Below are positions 28,025 to 37,366 of a stretch of DNA of 64,000 nucleotides, in pieces (the stretch's first letter is position 1; each line of letters starts with the position of its first letter). The stretch comes from Mesorhizobium loti (GTDB lineage: Bacteria; Pseudomonadota; Alphaproteobacteria; Rhizobiales; Rhizobiaceae). A program made the translations under genes and the position numbers. The DNA is taken from positions 310,001 through 374,000 of the forward strand of contig NZ_CP033334.1 of the NCBI RefSeq assembly GCF_013170705.1. Direction: 5' to 3'. Under the pieces are notes generated by a model, which saw only the letters and a list, made by a program, of their open reading frames with translations, did no database searches and was not told where the DNA came from.

Positions 28025-28042
28025 TATTATTTTAGTATAATA
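28025..28042. promoter_or_regulatory. Operator candidate 1, upstream of the sugar transporter operon
   Basis: TATTATTTTAGTATAATA has perfect six-base arms (TATTAT / ATAATA). Fourteen of its eighteen positions match the site at 29493-29510 in the same register. It sits before the start codon of the transporter operon, where a repressor would block transcription. The likely binder is the adjacent GntR protein (28299-28973). Confidence 0.55.
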
Positions 28043-28155
28043 TCCTATTGGAGCGCGAGCCACCTCTGACCTGAATGCTCACCTCCGGGTGTGCGAATTG
28101 GTTCAGGCCTTCGTCTGCGGATCGAATTCCTCAGTGCGGATGCCGGACTATTGCA

Positions 28156-28165
28156 CTAATATAAC
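28156..28165. promoter_or_regulatory. Operator half-site candidate 2, in the divergent spacer
   Basis: CTAATATAAC is related to the CTAATATAAT core repeated at 28253-28262 and, on the other strand, at 29494-29503. It lies in the middle of the 330-base divergent spacer (27969-28298), which otherwise has no gene. It is the weakest of the four matches. Confidence 0.4.
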
Positions 28166-28252
28166 AGTTCTGACAAGCTGGATTCCGATCTGCCTGGAAC
28201 CGCTCCGTTGCGGGGGATCGCCACGCGCATTGGGTGCATTCCAATTTACATT

Positions 28253-28262
28253 CTAATATAAT
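28253..28262. promoter_or_regulatory. Operator candidate 3, upstream of the GntR gene
   Basis: CTAATATAAT lies 36 bases before the ATG of the GntR gene and is identical to the inverted copy before the dehydratase gene. Its position fits autoregulation of the GntR gene. The surrounding 30 bases are AT-rich and probably overlap a promoter. Confidence 0.5.
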
Positions 28263-28298
28263 CTGATCATTTCTGGTGAACGAAGCTACGGATTTGCC

Positions 28299-28973
28299 AT
28301 GGACCTGGACCCTACGACCCTCAATCGGGCTCTGCCGCTCCGCGATCAGATCTATCAGAAGATCCGTAATCTGATTGTCGTCGGACAGATGAAGCCGGGG
28401 GAAGTGATCAACGAGGTTGCCATCGCGGAGGCACTCGGTGTTTCACGCACGCCCGTTCGGGAAGCTGTCAAGCGCATCAGCGACGAGGGCCTGGTCAAGA
28501 TCCTGGCGCAGACCGGCACCTATGTCGCGCCGATCAGCCGCGCCGACCTGGAAGAGGCCTATGTGATCCGCCGGGCACTCGAGATGGAGAGCGCCAGGCG
28601 TGCGGCCGTGAAGCTGACGCCGGCAGCCGCCGAGCTGCTTGAGGACAACATGGCGGCGCACCGGCTTGCCATATCGCGCGGCCGGTACGCCACCGCGATC
28701 CAGCTCGACGACGTCTTCCATCGTACCATTGCCGAGATCTGTGGCCTGCCAATGATCTGGCGGGCCGTCGACATTTCCAAGGCGCAGATGGATCGTGGCC
28801 GTTATCTCGCCATCCCCAAGCCCGGGTACGGCGAACAGACGATCGAGCAGCACGAGGCCATCCTTGACGCGCTGAAGCGACACGATGCCGAAGGCGCCGC
28901 GAAGGCAATGGAGCACCATCTCGAGACGTCGTTCCGCAACACGCTCGAAGTCGCCGCCGATCTTCTCGGCTGA
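28299..28973 (+). CDS. GntR-family regulator, FadR subfamily
   Basis: A 224-residue regulator. The winged helix-turn-helix is at about residues 12-75 (GEVINEVAIAEALGVSRTPVREAVKRISDEGLVK), and the C-terminal FCD domain has the conserved metal/ligand residues (LDDVFHRTIAEICGLP, EQHEAILDALKRHDAEGA). FCD regulators usually sense organic or sugar acids. It sits between the transporter operon and the mutarotase/dehydratase genes, with matching AT-rich sites in front of all units. Control of this regulon is the likely role; it is inference. Confidence 0.93.
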   Translation: MDLDPTTLNRALPLRDQIYQKIRNLIVVGQMKPGEVINEVAIAEALGVSRTPVREAVKRISDEGLVKILAQTGTYVAPISRADLEEAYVIRRALEMESARRAAVKLTPAAAELLEDNMAAHRLAISRGRYATAIQLDDVFHRTIAEICGLPMIWRAVDISKAQMDRGRYLAIPKPGYGEQTIEQHEAILDALKRHDAEGAAKAMEHHLETSFRNTLEVAADLLG

Positions 28974-28997
28974 ACCCGCACCGGAGACGACCCGCAC

Positions 28998-29327
28998 ATG
29001 CGGAGAATGGGACTTTGCATCGGCCTGAAGGCCGAGGCGATCGCCGAGTACAAGCGCGTCCACGCCGCCGTCTGGCCTGACGTGCTCGAAGTCATCAGCC
29101 GCGCCAACATTAGCAACTACTCCATCTTCCTGCGTGAGCCCGAGAACCTGCTTTTCGCCTATTGGGAGTATCACGGCAGCGATTTCGCCCAAGATGCCGC
29201 GCGAATGGGCGAATCCTCCGCCATGCGCAAATGGTGGGAGCTTTGCGATCCCATGCAGAAGCCATTGCCGACCCGCGCCGACGGGGAATGGTGGGCAGCC
29301 ATGGAAGACGTCTTCCATCTGGACTGA
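28998..29327 (+). CDS. L-rhamnose mutarotase family protein
   Basis: A 109-residue protein of the RhaM/RhaU family, small ferredoxin-like dimers that interconvert the anomers of L-rhamnose and related sugars. Family marks are YKRVHAAVWPDVLEVI near the N-terminus, with the catalytic His at residue 22, and YSIFLREPENLLFAYWEYHG in the middle. WW and the C-terminal MEDVFHLD are also conserved. It follows the GntR gene by 24 bases and is probably cotranscribed with it. In this setting the sugar could be rhamnose, fucose or another 6-deoxyhexose; the sequence alone does not decide. Confidence 0.92.
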   Translation: MRRMGLCIGLKAEAIAEYKRVHAAVWPDVLEVISRANISNYSIFLREPENLLFAYWEYHGSDFAQDAARMGESSAMRKWWELCDPMQKPLPTRADGEWWAAMEDVFHLD

Positions 29328-29492
29328 CCGCGGGCCGATCATGCCTGGTCACTTGCCCGGCCAGATGCCCGGTTTCGGTCAGGCTTGATCCGGGCGCGGC
29401 GGACAGGGATCGAATTCACTCCCTCCACGCCAAGACGTTGCCCCAGTCCTGACCACGCGGCTGTCACCGTCGCTGCTTGACCATTGACATTC

Positions 29493-29510
29493 TATTATAT
29501 TAGTATTTTT
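29493..29510. promoter_or_regulatory. Operator candidate 4, upstream of the dehydratase gene
   Basis: TATTATATTAGTATTTTT matches the palindromic site at 28025-28042 at fourteen of eighteen positions and contains the inverted CTAATATAAT core (29494-29503). It lies about 52 bases before the dehydratase start, in a 234-base spacer after the mutarotase gene. This indicates that the dehydratase and SDR genes form a separately controlled unit of the same regulon. Confidence 0.55.
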
Positions 29511-29561
29511 CATCATCCATCCCTGGCTTCGTCGGGGAGAGCTTCTTTCAGAGTTTGTGTA

Positions 29562-31073
29562 ATGACGCGGTTCATCCAGCTTTCGCACGCCGACAACATT
29601 CTTCTTGCGGTCGACCCGCTAAAGGTCGGCGACAAGGCCGGTGACGTCGCGGCCAGGGCACGGATACCGCGCGGCCACAAGATGGCCGTGCGCGACATCG
29701 CGTCGGACGAACCGATAGTGAAATACGGCCAGACCATCGGCTTCGCACGCGAACCAATCGTCGCCGGCGACTGGGTGCACGAGCACAATGTGTATCTGCG
29801 CAATTTCGAGCGCGACTATCTGTTCGGCACAAATGCCAGGCACACGCCTGTTCTTCCAGAGGCCGAGCGCGCCACCTTCCTGGGTTACCGCAGGCCGAGC
29901 GGCAAGGTCGGCACGCGCAACTTCATCGCCGTCCTGACTTCGGTGAACTGTTCGGCCAGCGTCGCCGGCTTCATCGTGGAAGAGGTCAACCGGTCGGGCA
30001 TCCTGCGCGACTATCCCAATGTCGACGGCGCCATCGCGCTGGTCCACGGCACAGGCTGCGGCATCGACACCCAAGGCGCCGCCTACGATCTCCTGAAACG
30101 CACGCAATGGGGGTTTGCCACCAATCCCAATGTCGGCGGCGTGCTGATGGTCGGGCTCGGCTGCGAAGCGTTCCAGATCCCGCGCTGGATGCAGTCCTAC
30201 AACATCGAGGAGAGCACCACCTTCCGCACGATGACGATCCAGGAGACCGGAGGCACCCGCAAGACCGTCGAGGCCGGCGTCAAGGCGATCCTCGACATGC
30301 TGCCGACCGTGAATGCCGCGGAAAGAACGCCGCAGCCGGCTTCCGAACTGGTGCTGGCGCTGCAATGCGGCGGGTCGGACGGTTACTCCGGCATCAGCGC
30401 CAACCCGGCGCTCGGTGCGGCGGTGGACCTACTGGTCGCGCAAGGCGGGACGGCCGTTCTCTCGGAGACGCCCGAGATCTATGGCGCGGAGCATCTTCTC
30501 ACCTTGCGCGCCGAGACCCGCGAAGTGGGCGAGAAGCTGATCGAGCGCATCCGCTGGTGGGAGGCCTATACCGCCAGGCACGATATGGAAATGAACAACA
30601 ACCCGTCTCCCGGCAACAAGCTGGGCGGGCTGACGACCATACTGGAGAAATCGCTCGGCGCCTCCGCCAAGGGCGGTACGACCAATCTGCGCGCCGTGCT
30701 CGAATATGCCGAGCCGATCAACGAGCGCGGCCTCGTCTTCATGGACACGCCGGGCTACGACCCGGTCTCGGCCACCGGACAGGTTGCCGGCGGCGCCAAC
30801 ATATTGTGCTTCACCACCGGACGCGGCTCGGCCTTCGGCTGCAAGCCGACGCCCTCGATCAAGCTCGCCTCCAACTCCTTCATCTTCGAGCAGATGCGCG
30901 AGGACATGGACATAAACTGCGGCGACATACTGGACGGCGTGACGCTGGCCGAGAAGGGCGAGGAGATCTTCACCGAGATCCTGCGCGTGGCATCGGGCGG
31001 GCGCACCAAGTCGGAATCGCTCGGCTATGGCGACAACGAGTTCGTGCCCTGGAGTCTCGGCGCGACGATGTAG
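29562..31073 (+). CDS. UxaA/GarD-family dehydratase (altronate/galactarate dehydratase-like)
   Basis: A 503-residue enzyme. An N-terminal SAF domain of about 85 residues (IPRGHKMAVRDIASDEPIVKYG) is followed by the D-galactarate/altronate dehydratase domain. Conserved cysteine-containing stretches include VHGTGCGIDTQG, VGLGCEAFQIP and LQCGGSDGYSGISANPALG, consistent with the iron-dependent active site of this family. It would dehydrate a sugar acid to a 2-keto-3-deoxy acid. The ATG at 29562 gives the family N-terminus (MTRFIQLSHADN); earlier in-frame codons are unlikely. The SDR gene follows 61 bases downstream. Substrate is not fixed: altronate, galactarate or a deoxy-sugar acid. Confidence 0.9.
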   Translation: MTRFIQLSHADNILLAVDPLKVGDKAGDVAARARIPRGHKMAVRDIASDEPIVKYGQTIGFAREPIVAGDWVHEHNVYLRNFERDYLFGTNARHTPVLPEAERATFLGYRRPSGKVGTRNFIAVLTSVNCSASVAGFIVEEVNRSGILRDYPNVDGAIALVHGTGCGIDTQGAAYDLLKRTQWGFATNPNVGGVLMVGLGCEAFQIPRWMQSYNIEESTTFRTMTIQETGGTRKTVEAGVKAILDMLPTVNAAERTPQPASELVLALQCGGSDGYSGISANPALGAAVDLLVAQGGTAVLSETPEIYGAEHLLTLRAETREVGEKLIERIRWWEAYTARHDMEMNNNPSPGNKLGGLTTILEKSLGASAKGGTTNLRAVLEYAEPINERGLVFMDTPGYDPVSATGQVAGGANILCFTTGRGSAFGCKPTPSIKLASNSFIFEQMREDMDINCGDILDGVTLAEKGEEIFTEILRVASGGRTKSESLGYGDNEFVPWSLGATM

Positions 31074-31134
31074 CAATACCGCCCGCTTCCACCGGGCAGC
31101 CCCCCAGCATCTCAAACGGAAAGAACCGCTCGAC

Positions 31135-31881
31135 ATGAACAGGATCGATCTTGACGGCCAGCACGCCGTCGTCACTGGCGGCGCGCAAGGCCTCGGCTTC
31201 GCGATGGCCAAGCGTTTTGTCGCCTCCGGCGCGACGGTCACCTTGTGGGACATCGACGAAGCACGTCTCGATGCGGCCAAGCGGGAGCTCGGCAAGGCCG
31301 CCACGACGCTGGCCGTCGACATAGCCAGTTGGGAAGCGGTGGACGCCGCCCGCGCCCGAACGGAGGAGATCGCCAACAAGATCTCCATCCTGGTCAACTC
31401 GGCGGGCATTGCCGGCCCGGCCGCGCCGCTCGACAGCTACGACATCGATGTCTGGAAGAAGGTCATCGACATCAACGTCAACGGCACCTTCTACGTCAAC
31501 CGCGCCGTGGTTCCCGGGATGAAGGAGCGCAATTACGGGCGTATCGTCAACATCGCCTCGGTCGCCGGCAAGGAAGGCAATCCCAATGCCGCCGCCTATT
31601 CGGCCTCGAAAGCCGCGGTCATCGGCATGACCAAGTCGCTTGGCAAGGAGCTGGCGCAGTACGACATCGCGGTCAACTGCATCTCGCCGGCGACGGCGCA
31701 GACGCGCATCCTCGAGCAACTGACGGCCGAGCACATCGAATATATGCGTTCGCGCATTCCGCGCGGCCGCCTGCTGGAGGTCGACGAGGCCGCCGCCATG
31801 GTCGCCTGGCTCGTCTCGAAGGAAAACAGCTTCACCACGGCCTCGACCTTCGATCTGTCGGGTGGACGCACGACCTACTGA
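31135..31881 (+). CDS. SDR-family dehydrogenase
   Basis: A 248-residue short-chain dehydrogenase/reductase. It has the cofactor motif TGGAQGLG near residue 14, NSAGIAG near residue 90 and the catalytic pair YSASKAA near residue 155 with the upstream Ser in VNIASVAGKEG. Together with the dehydratase it could oxidise a 2-keto-3-deoxy sugar acid, as the SDR enzyme does in the non-phosphorylative L-fucose pathway; this is inference from context. The ATG at 31135 gives the family N-terminus MNRIDLDGQHAVVTGG. Confidence 0.92.
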   Translation: MNRIDLDGQHAVVTGGAQGLGFAMAKRFVASGATVTLWDIDEARLDAAKRELGKAATTLAVDIASWEAVDAARARTEEIANKISILVNSAGIAGPAAPLDSYDIDVWKKVIDINVNGTFYVNRAVVPGMKERNYGRIVNIASVAGKEGNPNAAAYSASKAAVIGMTKSLGKELAQYDIAVNCISPATAQTRILEQLTAEHIEYMRSRIPRGRLLEVDEAAAMVAWLVSKENSFTTASTFDLSGGRTTY

Positions 31882-32244
31882 TCGAGTAGAACTTCCGCGC
31901 GGCACCTGGCGGCGTCAGCCGCCGGCCGGCAGGTTGATGGCCGGTGCCTGCCTCGACACGATTTCGAGCGCGCCGTCGGGCACGGCGGCCGCGATGCCGA
32001 GAATCTGACCGAAGCCGAGAAGCACGCCGAGGAGAGCCCGGAGCGAGGCGTGGTTATCGATCTTATCGCCGAAATGGGCAACAGACGGCGAGCCCTGTTT
32101 GGGAGTCGGCGCGACAGTTAGGCGGTGCCGCCCTGGATTGTCGGCGCACCCCTCTGGCGAGCGAGCTTGTTCCGGACTGCCCGGGGCGAGCGTGAACAGG
32201 GCCGTGGCGCCCATTCATCGTTTATGGTTGGCTGAGAGACTGTT
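31882..32244. other. Gene-poor spacer between the SDR gene and tRNA-Ala
   Basis: This 363-base spacer has no convincing gene. A minus-strand open frame at 31915-32214 (99 residues) ends in a plausible hydrophobic stretch, but its first half is rich in Pro/Arg/Gly, has no recognisable domain and no clear ribosome binding site. It could be a decayed gene or chance. Confidence 0.4.
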
Positions 32245-32320
<76 letters not shown>

Positions 32321-32492
32321 ACTTCCGGCAGTCAACCGGCGCCGTTTCCGGCGAAGAGATCAGCGCGGGTTGGAACACCGCGCCGTTAGTGCAGGCGGCT
32401 TCTAACCCCGCCTTTCCCAGATATCAAGCCTTCAATGCCGGCTTTTTGTTCACAGGCCAAGAAAGCCTGCAAACGCTTGTCTCTCGGGTCGA

Positions 32493-32879
32493 TCAGACCT
32501 CGTCGTCGTCGTCGCCGACGCCGATCATGTCGGCAACGTCGTCGTCTTCTTCCTCTTCGTCGGCGAGGAAGGTGTCGTCCTCGTCGTCGCCGAGATCAAC
32601 GTCCTCGTCGTCGCCGAGATCCGGCAGGTCGTCGCCCTTGACGTCCTCGTCGGCCTCTTCGAGCGAGACGACTTCAACGCCCTCTTCGTCCTCGGCGTCC
32701 ACTTCCTTCTCGGCCACTTCCTCTTCCTCCTCGAGGGCGGCGATCTTGCCTTCCTCGAAATAGGAACGTGGATAGGTCTTCCCGGTGTAGGGCGAGACGA
32801 TCGGGTCCTTGTTCAGGTCGTAGAATTTTCGACCCGTTTCGGGGTCGATACGCTTTGTGCCAAGTTCGGTTTTTGCCAC
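32493..32879 (-). CDS. TIGR02300 family protein with long acidic tail
   Basis: A 128-residue protein. The conserved N-terminal third, AKTELGTKRIDPETGRKFYD followed by PIVSPYTG and YPRSYF, is the TIGR02300 signature found in alphaproteobacteria. From about residue 55 onward it is almost entirely Glu and Asp. The acidic tail is encoded by repetitive GAC/GAG codons. I chose the GTG at 32879, which has GAGG upstream at normal distance; the open frame extends to 32942 without homology. Function is unknown. Position next to aroA-cmk-rpsA is the usual one in rhizobia. Confidence 0.92.
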   Translation of the reverse strand: MAKTELGTKRIDPETGRKFYDLNKDPIVSPYTGKTYPRSYFEEGKIAALEEEEEVAEKEVDAEDEEGVEVVSLEEADEDVKGDDLPDLGDDEDVDLGDDEDDTFLADEEEEDDDVADMIGVGDDDDEV

Positions 32880-33046
32880 GGCAAGCCTCGTGAATAAAAG
32901 AGTGGTCCCCTTAACCACTGTTTGCGGCGCTGTCAAAGCCAAAAGCCGGCGTCACAAAACCAAGCAGTAAAAGGCCTCGCGGCAAGTGACGACCATGGGG
33001 ATGACCATTTCGCCCCGCCGTGATACGAGACCGCCGCAACAAATGA

Positions 33047-34444
<1,398 letters not shown>

Positions 34445-34490
34445 TAGTCGTGGCAATCACGAACTTTGGAGATTGGGGGCCGACATCCTT

Positions 34491-34679
34491 CCCTTCGTCA
34501 TCCACGGGCGGAGCGGGAGCGAAGCGGACGCGTAGACCCGAGGATCCATGCCATGACGCCAGAGCGTTGCGACGGTGCAGAGTTTTGGACCGCGGCACTC
34601 TTCGATTGATGTCACGGCATGGATCCCAGGGTCTCCGTAACGGAGCTACGCTCCTGCTCCGCCCTGGGATGACGAAGGC
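34491..34679. repeat. Imperfect inverted repeat element between aroA and cmk
   Basis: Two arms of about 67 bases (34491-34557 and 34611-34679) are imperfect reverse complements, separated by 53 bases. The left arm begins CCCTTCGTCATCCACGGGCG, and the right arm ends CCCTGGGATGACGAAGG. Both contain GCATGGAT/ATCCATGC next to the loop. The structure is that of a non-autonomous palindromic element (MITE- or REP-like); I see no coding sequence in it and no clear target duplication. It fills most of the 277-base spacer, leaving about 40 bases before cmk. Confidence 0.75.
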
Positions 34680-34721
34680 GCGTGGGCTGGACGCCAAGCT
34701 TTGCGAAGCGCTGGCCTGCCA

Positions 34722-35372
34722 ATGACCTCAACCTTCACCATAGCCATCGACGGCCCTGCCGGCGCCGGAAAAGGCACGCTCGCCCGGCGACTCGCCGACC
34801 ACTACCGGCTGAACCTGCTCGACACCGGCCTTACCTATCGCGCGGTGGCCTATGCGCTGATCCAGCATGCGCTGCCGCTCGACAATGTCTCGGCCGCCGA
34901 AACCGCCGCCCGCCAGGTCGACCTGGCGCAGCTCGACCGCGCGGTCTTGTCGGCGCATGCCGTTGGCGAGGCGGCCTCGAAGGTCGCGGTGTTCCCGACG
35001 GTGCGGCGCATCCTCGTCGAGAAGCAACGTGCCTTCGCCAGGACACCGCCGGGCGCGGTGCTGGACGGGCGCGACATCGGCACTGTCGTGTGCCCCGACG
35101 CCGACATCAAACTCTATGTGACGGCGAGCGCCGAAGTGCGGGCACGACGCCGGCTGGCCGAGATCGAAAGCATTGGCGGTACCGCCAATTTCGCCGAAAT
35201 CCTCGCCGACATCGTGCGCCGCGACGAGCGCGACATGGGCCGCGCCGACTCGCCCTTGAAGCCGGCCGCCGACGCGCACTTGCTTGATACCAGCGAAATG
35301 GCTATAGAAGCCGCGTTTCTCGCGGCCATGGCTGTCATCGACGACGTGCTGGCCAAGAGAAACAAGGCCTGA
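34722..35372 (+). CDS. cmk: Cytidylate kinase
   Basis: A 216-residue kinase that phosphorylates CMP and dCMP with ATP. The P-loop GPAGAGKGT, the NMP-binding stretch [12 protein letters not shown], and [20 protein letters not shown] are the family signatures. The ATG at 34722 gives the family N-terminus ([19 protein letters not shown]). Length is close to the usual 210-230 residues. Confidence 0.97.
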   Translation: MTSTFTIAIDGPAGAGKGTLARRLADHYRLNLLDTGLTYRAVAYALIQHALPLDNVSAAETAARQVDLAQLDRAVLSAHAVGEAASKVAVFPTVRRILVEKQRAFARTPPGAVLDGRDIGTVVCPDADIKLYVTASAEVRARRRLAEIESIGGTANFAEILADIVRRDERDMGRADSPLKPAADAHLLDTSEMAIEAAFLAAMAVIDDVLAKRNKA

Positions 35373-35464
35373 TCCGGGTTTTCATGCTGTTTCCGTTGCC
35401 GGAAGCGAAGAAAATACCCATATCGGGCACGAACCAGCCTGCCAGCATTCTTCATGCGCCGGAA

Positions 35465-35515
35465 TTGCCGCTTCAAAGCGGCCCAGGGCTTTTTAAAGCC
35501 CGGAACGCCGGCAGG
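35465..35515 (+). promoter_or_regulatory. Tandem hairpins in the rpsA leader
   Basis: In the 206-base spacer before rpsA, CCGCTTCAAAGCGG (35468-35481) and GGGCTTTTTAAAGCCC (35486-35501) are adjacent perfect hairpins. Flanking GCCGGAA and CGGAACGCCGGC stretches could close an outer stem around both. Ribosomal protein S1 is known in enterobacteria to repress its own mRNA through a structured leader, so a similar role is possible here. Confidence 0.45.
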
Positions 35516-35578
35516 CCAACGCAACGCTAACCCACGGCGCCGTCCCGCTCAGAGATGCGGGGCACTCCAGGAGAAACA

Positions 35579-37276
35579 ATGTCAGCTGCAAATCCCACTC
35601 GCGACGATTTCGCGAGCCTGCTCGAAGAATCATTCACCACCGGCCATTCCGGTGAAGGTCAGGTCGTCAAGGGCACGATCACCGCGATCGAAAAGGACAT
35701 GGCCATCATCGACGTCGGCCTCAAGGTCGAAGGCCGCGTGCCGCTGAAGGAATTCGGCGTCAAGGGCAAGGACACCACCCTCAAGGTCGGTGACACCGTC
35801 GAAGTCTATGTCGAGCGCATCGAGAACGCGCTTGGCGAAGCGATGCTTTCGCGTGAGAAGGCCCGCCGCGAAGAGAGCTGGGTCCGCCTCGAAGAGAAGT
35901 TCACCAAGGGTGAGCGCGTCGAAGGCGTCATCTTCAACCAGGTCAAGGGCGGCTTCACCGTCGACCTCGACGGCGCCGTGGCCTTCCTGCCGCGCAGCCA
36001 GGTCGATATCCGCCCGATCCGCGACGTCTCCCCGCTGATGCACAACCCGCAGCCCTTCGAGATCCTCAAGATGGATCGCCGCCGCGGCAACATCGTGGTG
36101 TCGCGCCGTACCGTACTCGAGGAAAGCCGCGCCGAACAGCGTTCGGAAATCGTGCAGAACCTCGAAGAAGGCCAGGTTGTCGAAGGCGTCGTCAAGAACA
36201 TCACCGACTACGGTGCGTTCGTCGACCTCGGCGGCATCGACGGCCTGCTGCATGTCACCGACATGGCATGGCGCCGCGTCAACCATCCGACCGAAATCCT
36301 CAACATCGGCCAGACGGTCAAGGTGCAGATCATCCGCATCAACCAGGAAACCCACCGTATCTCGCTCGGCATGAAGCAGCTCGAGAGCGATCCGTGGTCC
36401 GAGATCGGCACGAAGTTCCCGATCGGCAAGAAGATCAAGGGCACCGTCACCAACATCACCGACTACGGCGCGTTCGTCGAGCTGGAGCCGGGCATCGAAG
36501 GCCTCATCCACGTTTCGGAAATGTCGTGGACGAAGAAGAACGTGCATCCCGGCAAGATCCTGTCGACGACGCAGGAAGTCGACGTGGTGGTGCTCGAGGT
36601 CGATCCGGCCAAGCGCCGCATCTCGCTCGGCCTCAAGCAGACGCTTGAGAATCCGTGGGAAGCCTTCGCGCGCAACCATCCTGTCGGCAGCCAGGTCGAG
36701 GGCGAGGTCAAGAACAAGACCGAGTTCGGCCTGTTCATCGGCCTGGAAGGCGACGTGGACGGCATGGTGCACCTCTCCGACCTCGACTGGACCCGTCCGG
36801 GCGAGCAGGTCATCGAAGAGTACAATCGCGGCGACATCGTCAAGGCGCAGGTGCTCGACGTCGACATCGAGAAGGAGCGCATCTCGCTCGGTATCAAGCA
36901 GCTGGCCCGCGACACGGTCGGCGAAGCGGCGACTTCAGGCGAACTCCGCAAGAACGCCGTCGTCACCTGTGAGGTCATCGGCGTCAAGGATGGCGGGCTG
37001 GAAGTGCGGCTGGTCGACAGCGGCATCGAGACCTTCATCAAGCGCTCGGACCTGAGCCGCGACCGCGACGAGCAGCGCCCCGAGCGCTTCACCGTCGGCC
37101 AGAAGGTCGATGCCCGCGTCATCGCCTTCGACAAGAAGACCCGCAAGCTGCAGGTCTCGATCAAGGCGCTGGAAATCGCCGAAGAGAAGGAAGCGGTCGC
37201 CCAGTACGGCTCGACCGATTCCGGCGCTTCGCTGGGCGATATCCTGGGTGCCGCGCTGAAGAAGCAGGGCAACTAA
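35579..37276 (+). CDS. rpsA: 30S ribosomal protein S1
   Basis: A 565-residue protein with six S1 RNA-binding repeats. They start at about residues 25, 110, 195, 282, 367 and 455; the third and fourth share VKNITDYGAFVDLGG / VTNITDYGAFVELEP and are the most regular. S1 binds mRNA leaders and promotes translation initiation on the 30S subunit. The ATG at 35579 follows AGGAGAAACA. Length and repeat number are the usual ones. A strong terminator follows directly. Confidence 0.98.
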   Translation: MSAANPTRDDFASLLEESFTTGHSGEGQVVKGTITAIEKDMAIIDVGLKVEGRVPLKEFGVKGKDTTLKVGDTVEVYVERIENALGEAMLSREKARREESWVRLEEKFTKGERVEGVIFNQVKGGFTVDLDGAVAFLPRSQVDIRPIRDVSPLMHNPQPFEILKMDRRRGNIVVSRRTVLEESRAEQRSEIVQNLEEGQVVEGVVKNITDYGAFVDLGGIDGLLHVTDMAWRRVNHPTEILNIGQTVKVQIIRINQETHRISLGMKQLESDPWSEIGTKFPIGKKIKGTVTNITDYGAFVELEPGIEGLIHVSEMSWTKKNVHPGKILSTTQEVDVVVLEVDPAKRRISLGLKQTLENPWEAFARNHPVGSQVEGEVKNKTEFGLFIGLEGDVDGMVHLSDLDWTRPGEQVIEEYNRGDIVKAQVLDVDIEKERISLGIKQLARDTVGEAATSGELRKNAVVTCEVIGVKDGGLEVRLVDSGIETFIKRSDLSRDRDEQRPERFTVGQKVDARVIAFDKKTRKLQVSIKALEIAEEKEAVAQYGSTDSGASLGDILGAALKKQGN

Positions 37277-37294
37277 GCCTCTTCTTCCGCCCCC

Positions 37295-37338
37295 AAAGAA
37301 AAAACCCCGCCGGAGCGATCCGGCGGGGTTTTTCTTTG
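37295..37338. terminator. Bidirectional rho-independent terminator after rpsA
   Basis: CCCCGCCGGA and TCCGGCGGGG form a ten-base GC-rich stem with a four-base loop, flanked by A-rich sequence before it and TTTTTCTTT after it. It lies between rpsA and the convergent SDR gene and should work for both. Confidence 0.93.
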
Positions 37339-37366
37339 GCGAGAGCCAGGTCGTTCGATAGCGGAG

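Noticed and set aside
31915..32214. 99-residue hypothetical gene
   Set aside because: No ribosome binding site or homology that I can recognise, and biased composition in the first half. It is mentioned only as part of the spacer.
32520..32720. Tandem repeat or CRISPR-like array
   Set aside because: The repeated CGTCGTC-type triplets are codon repeats of an acidic protein tail; there are no regular spacers.
32389..32763. Serine-rich plus-strand open frame
   Set aside because: It is the complement of the Glu/Asp repeat codons of the TIGR02300 protein.
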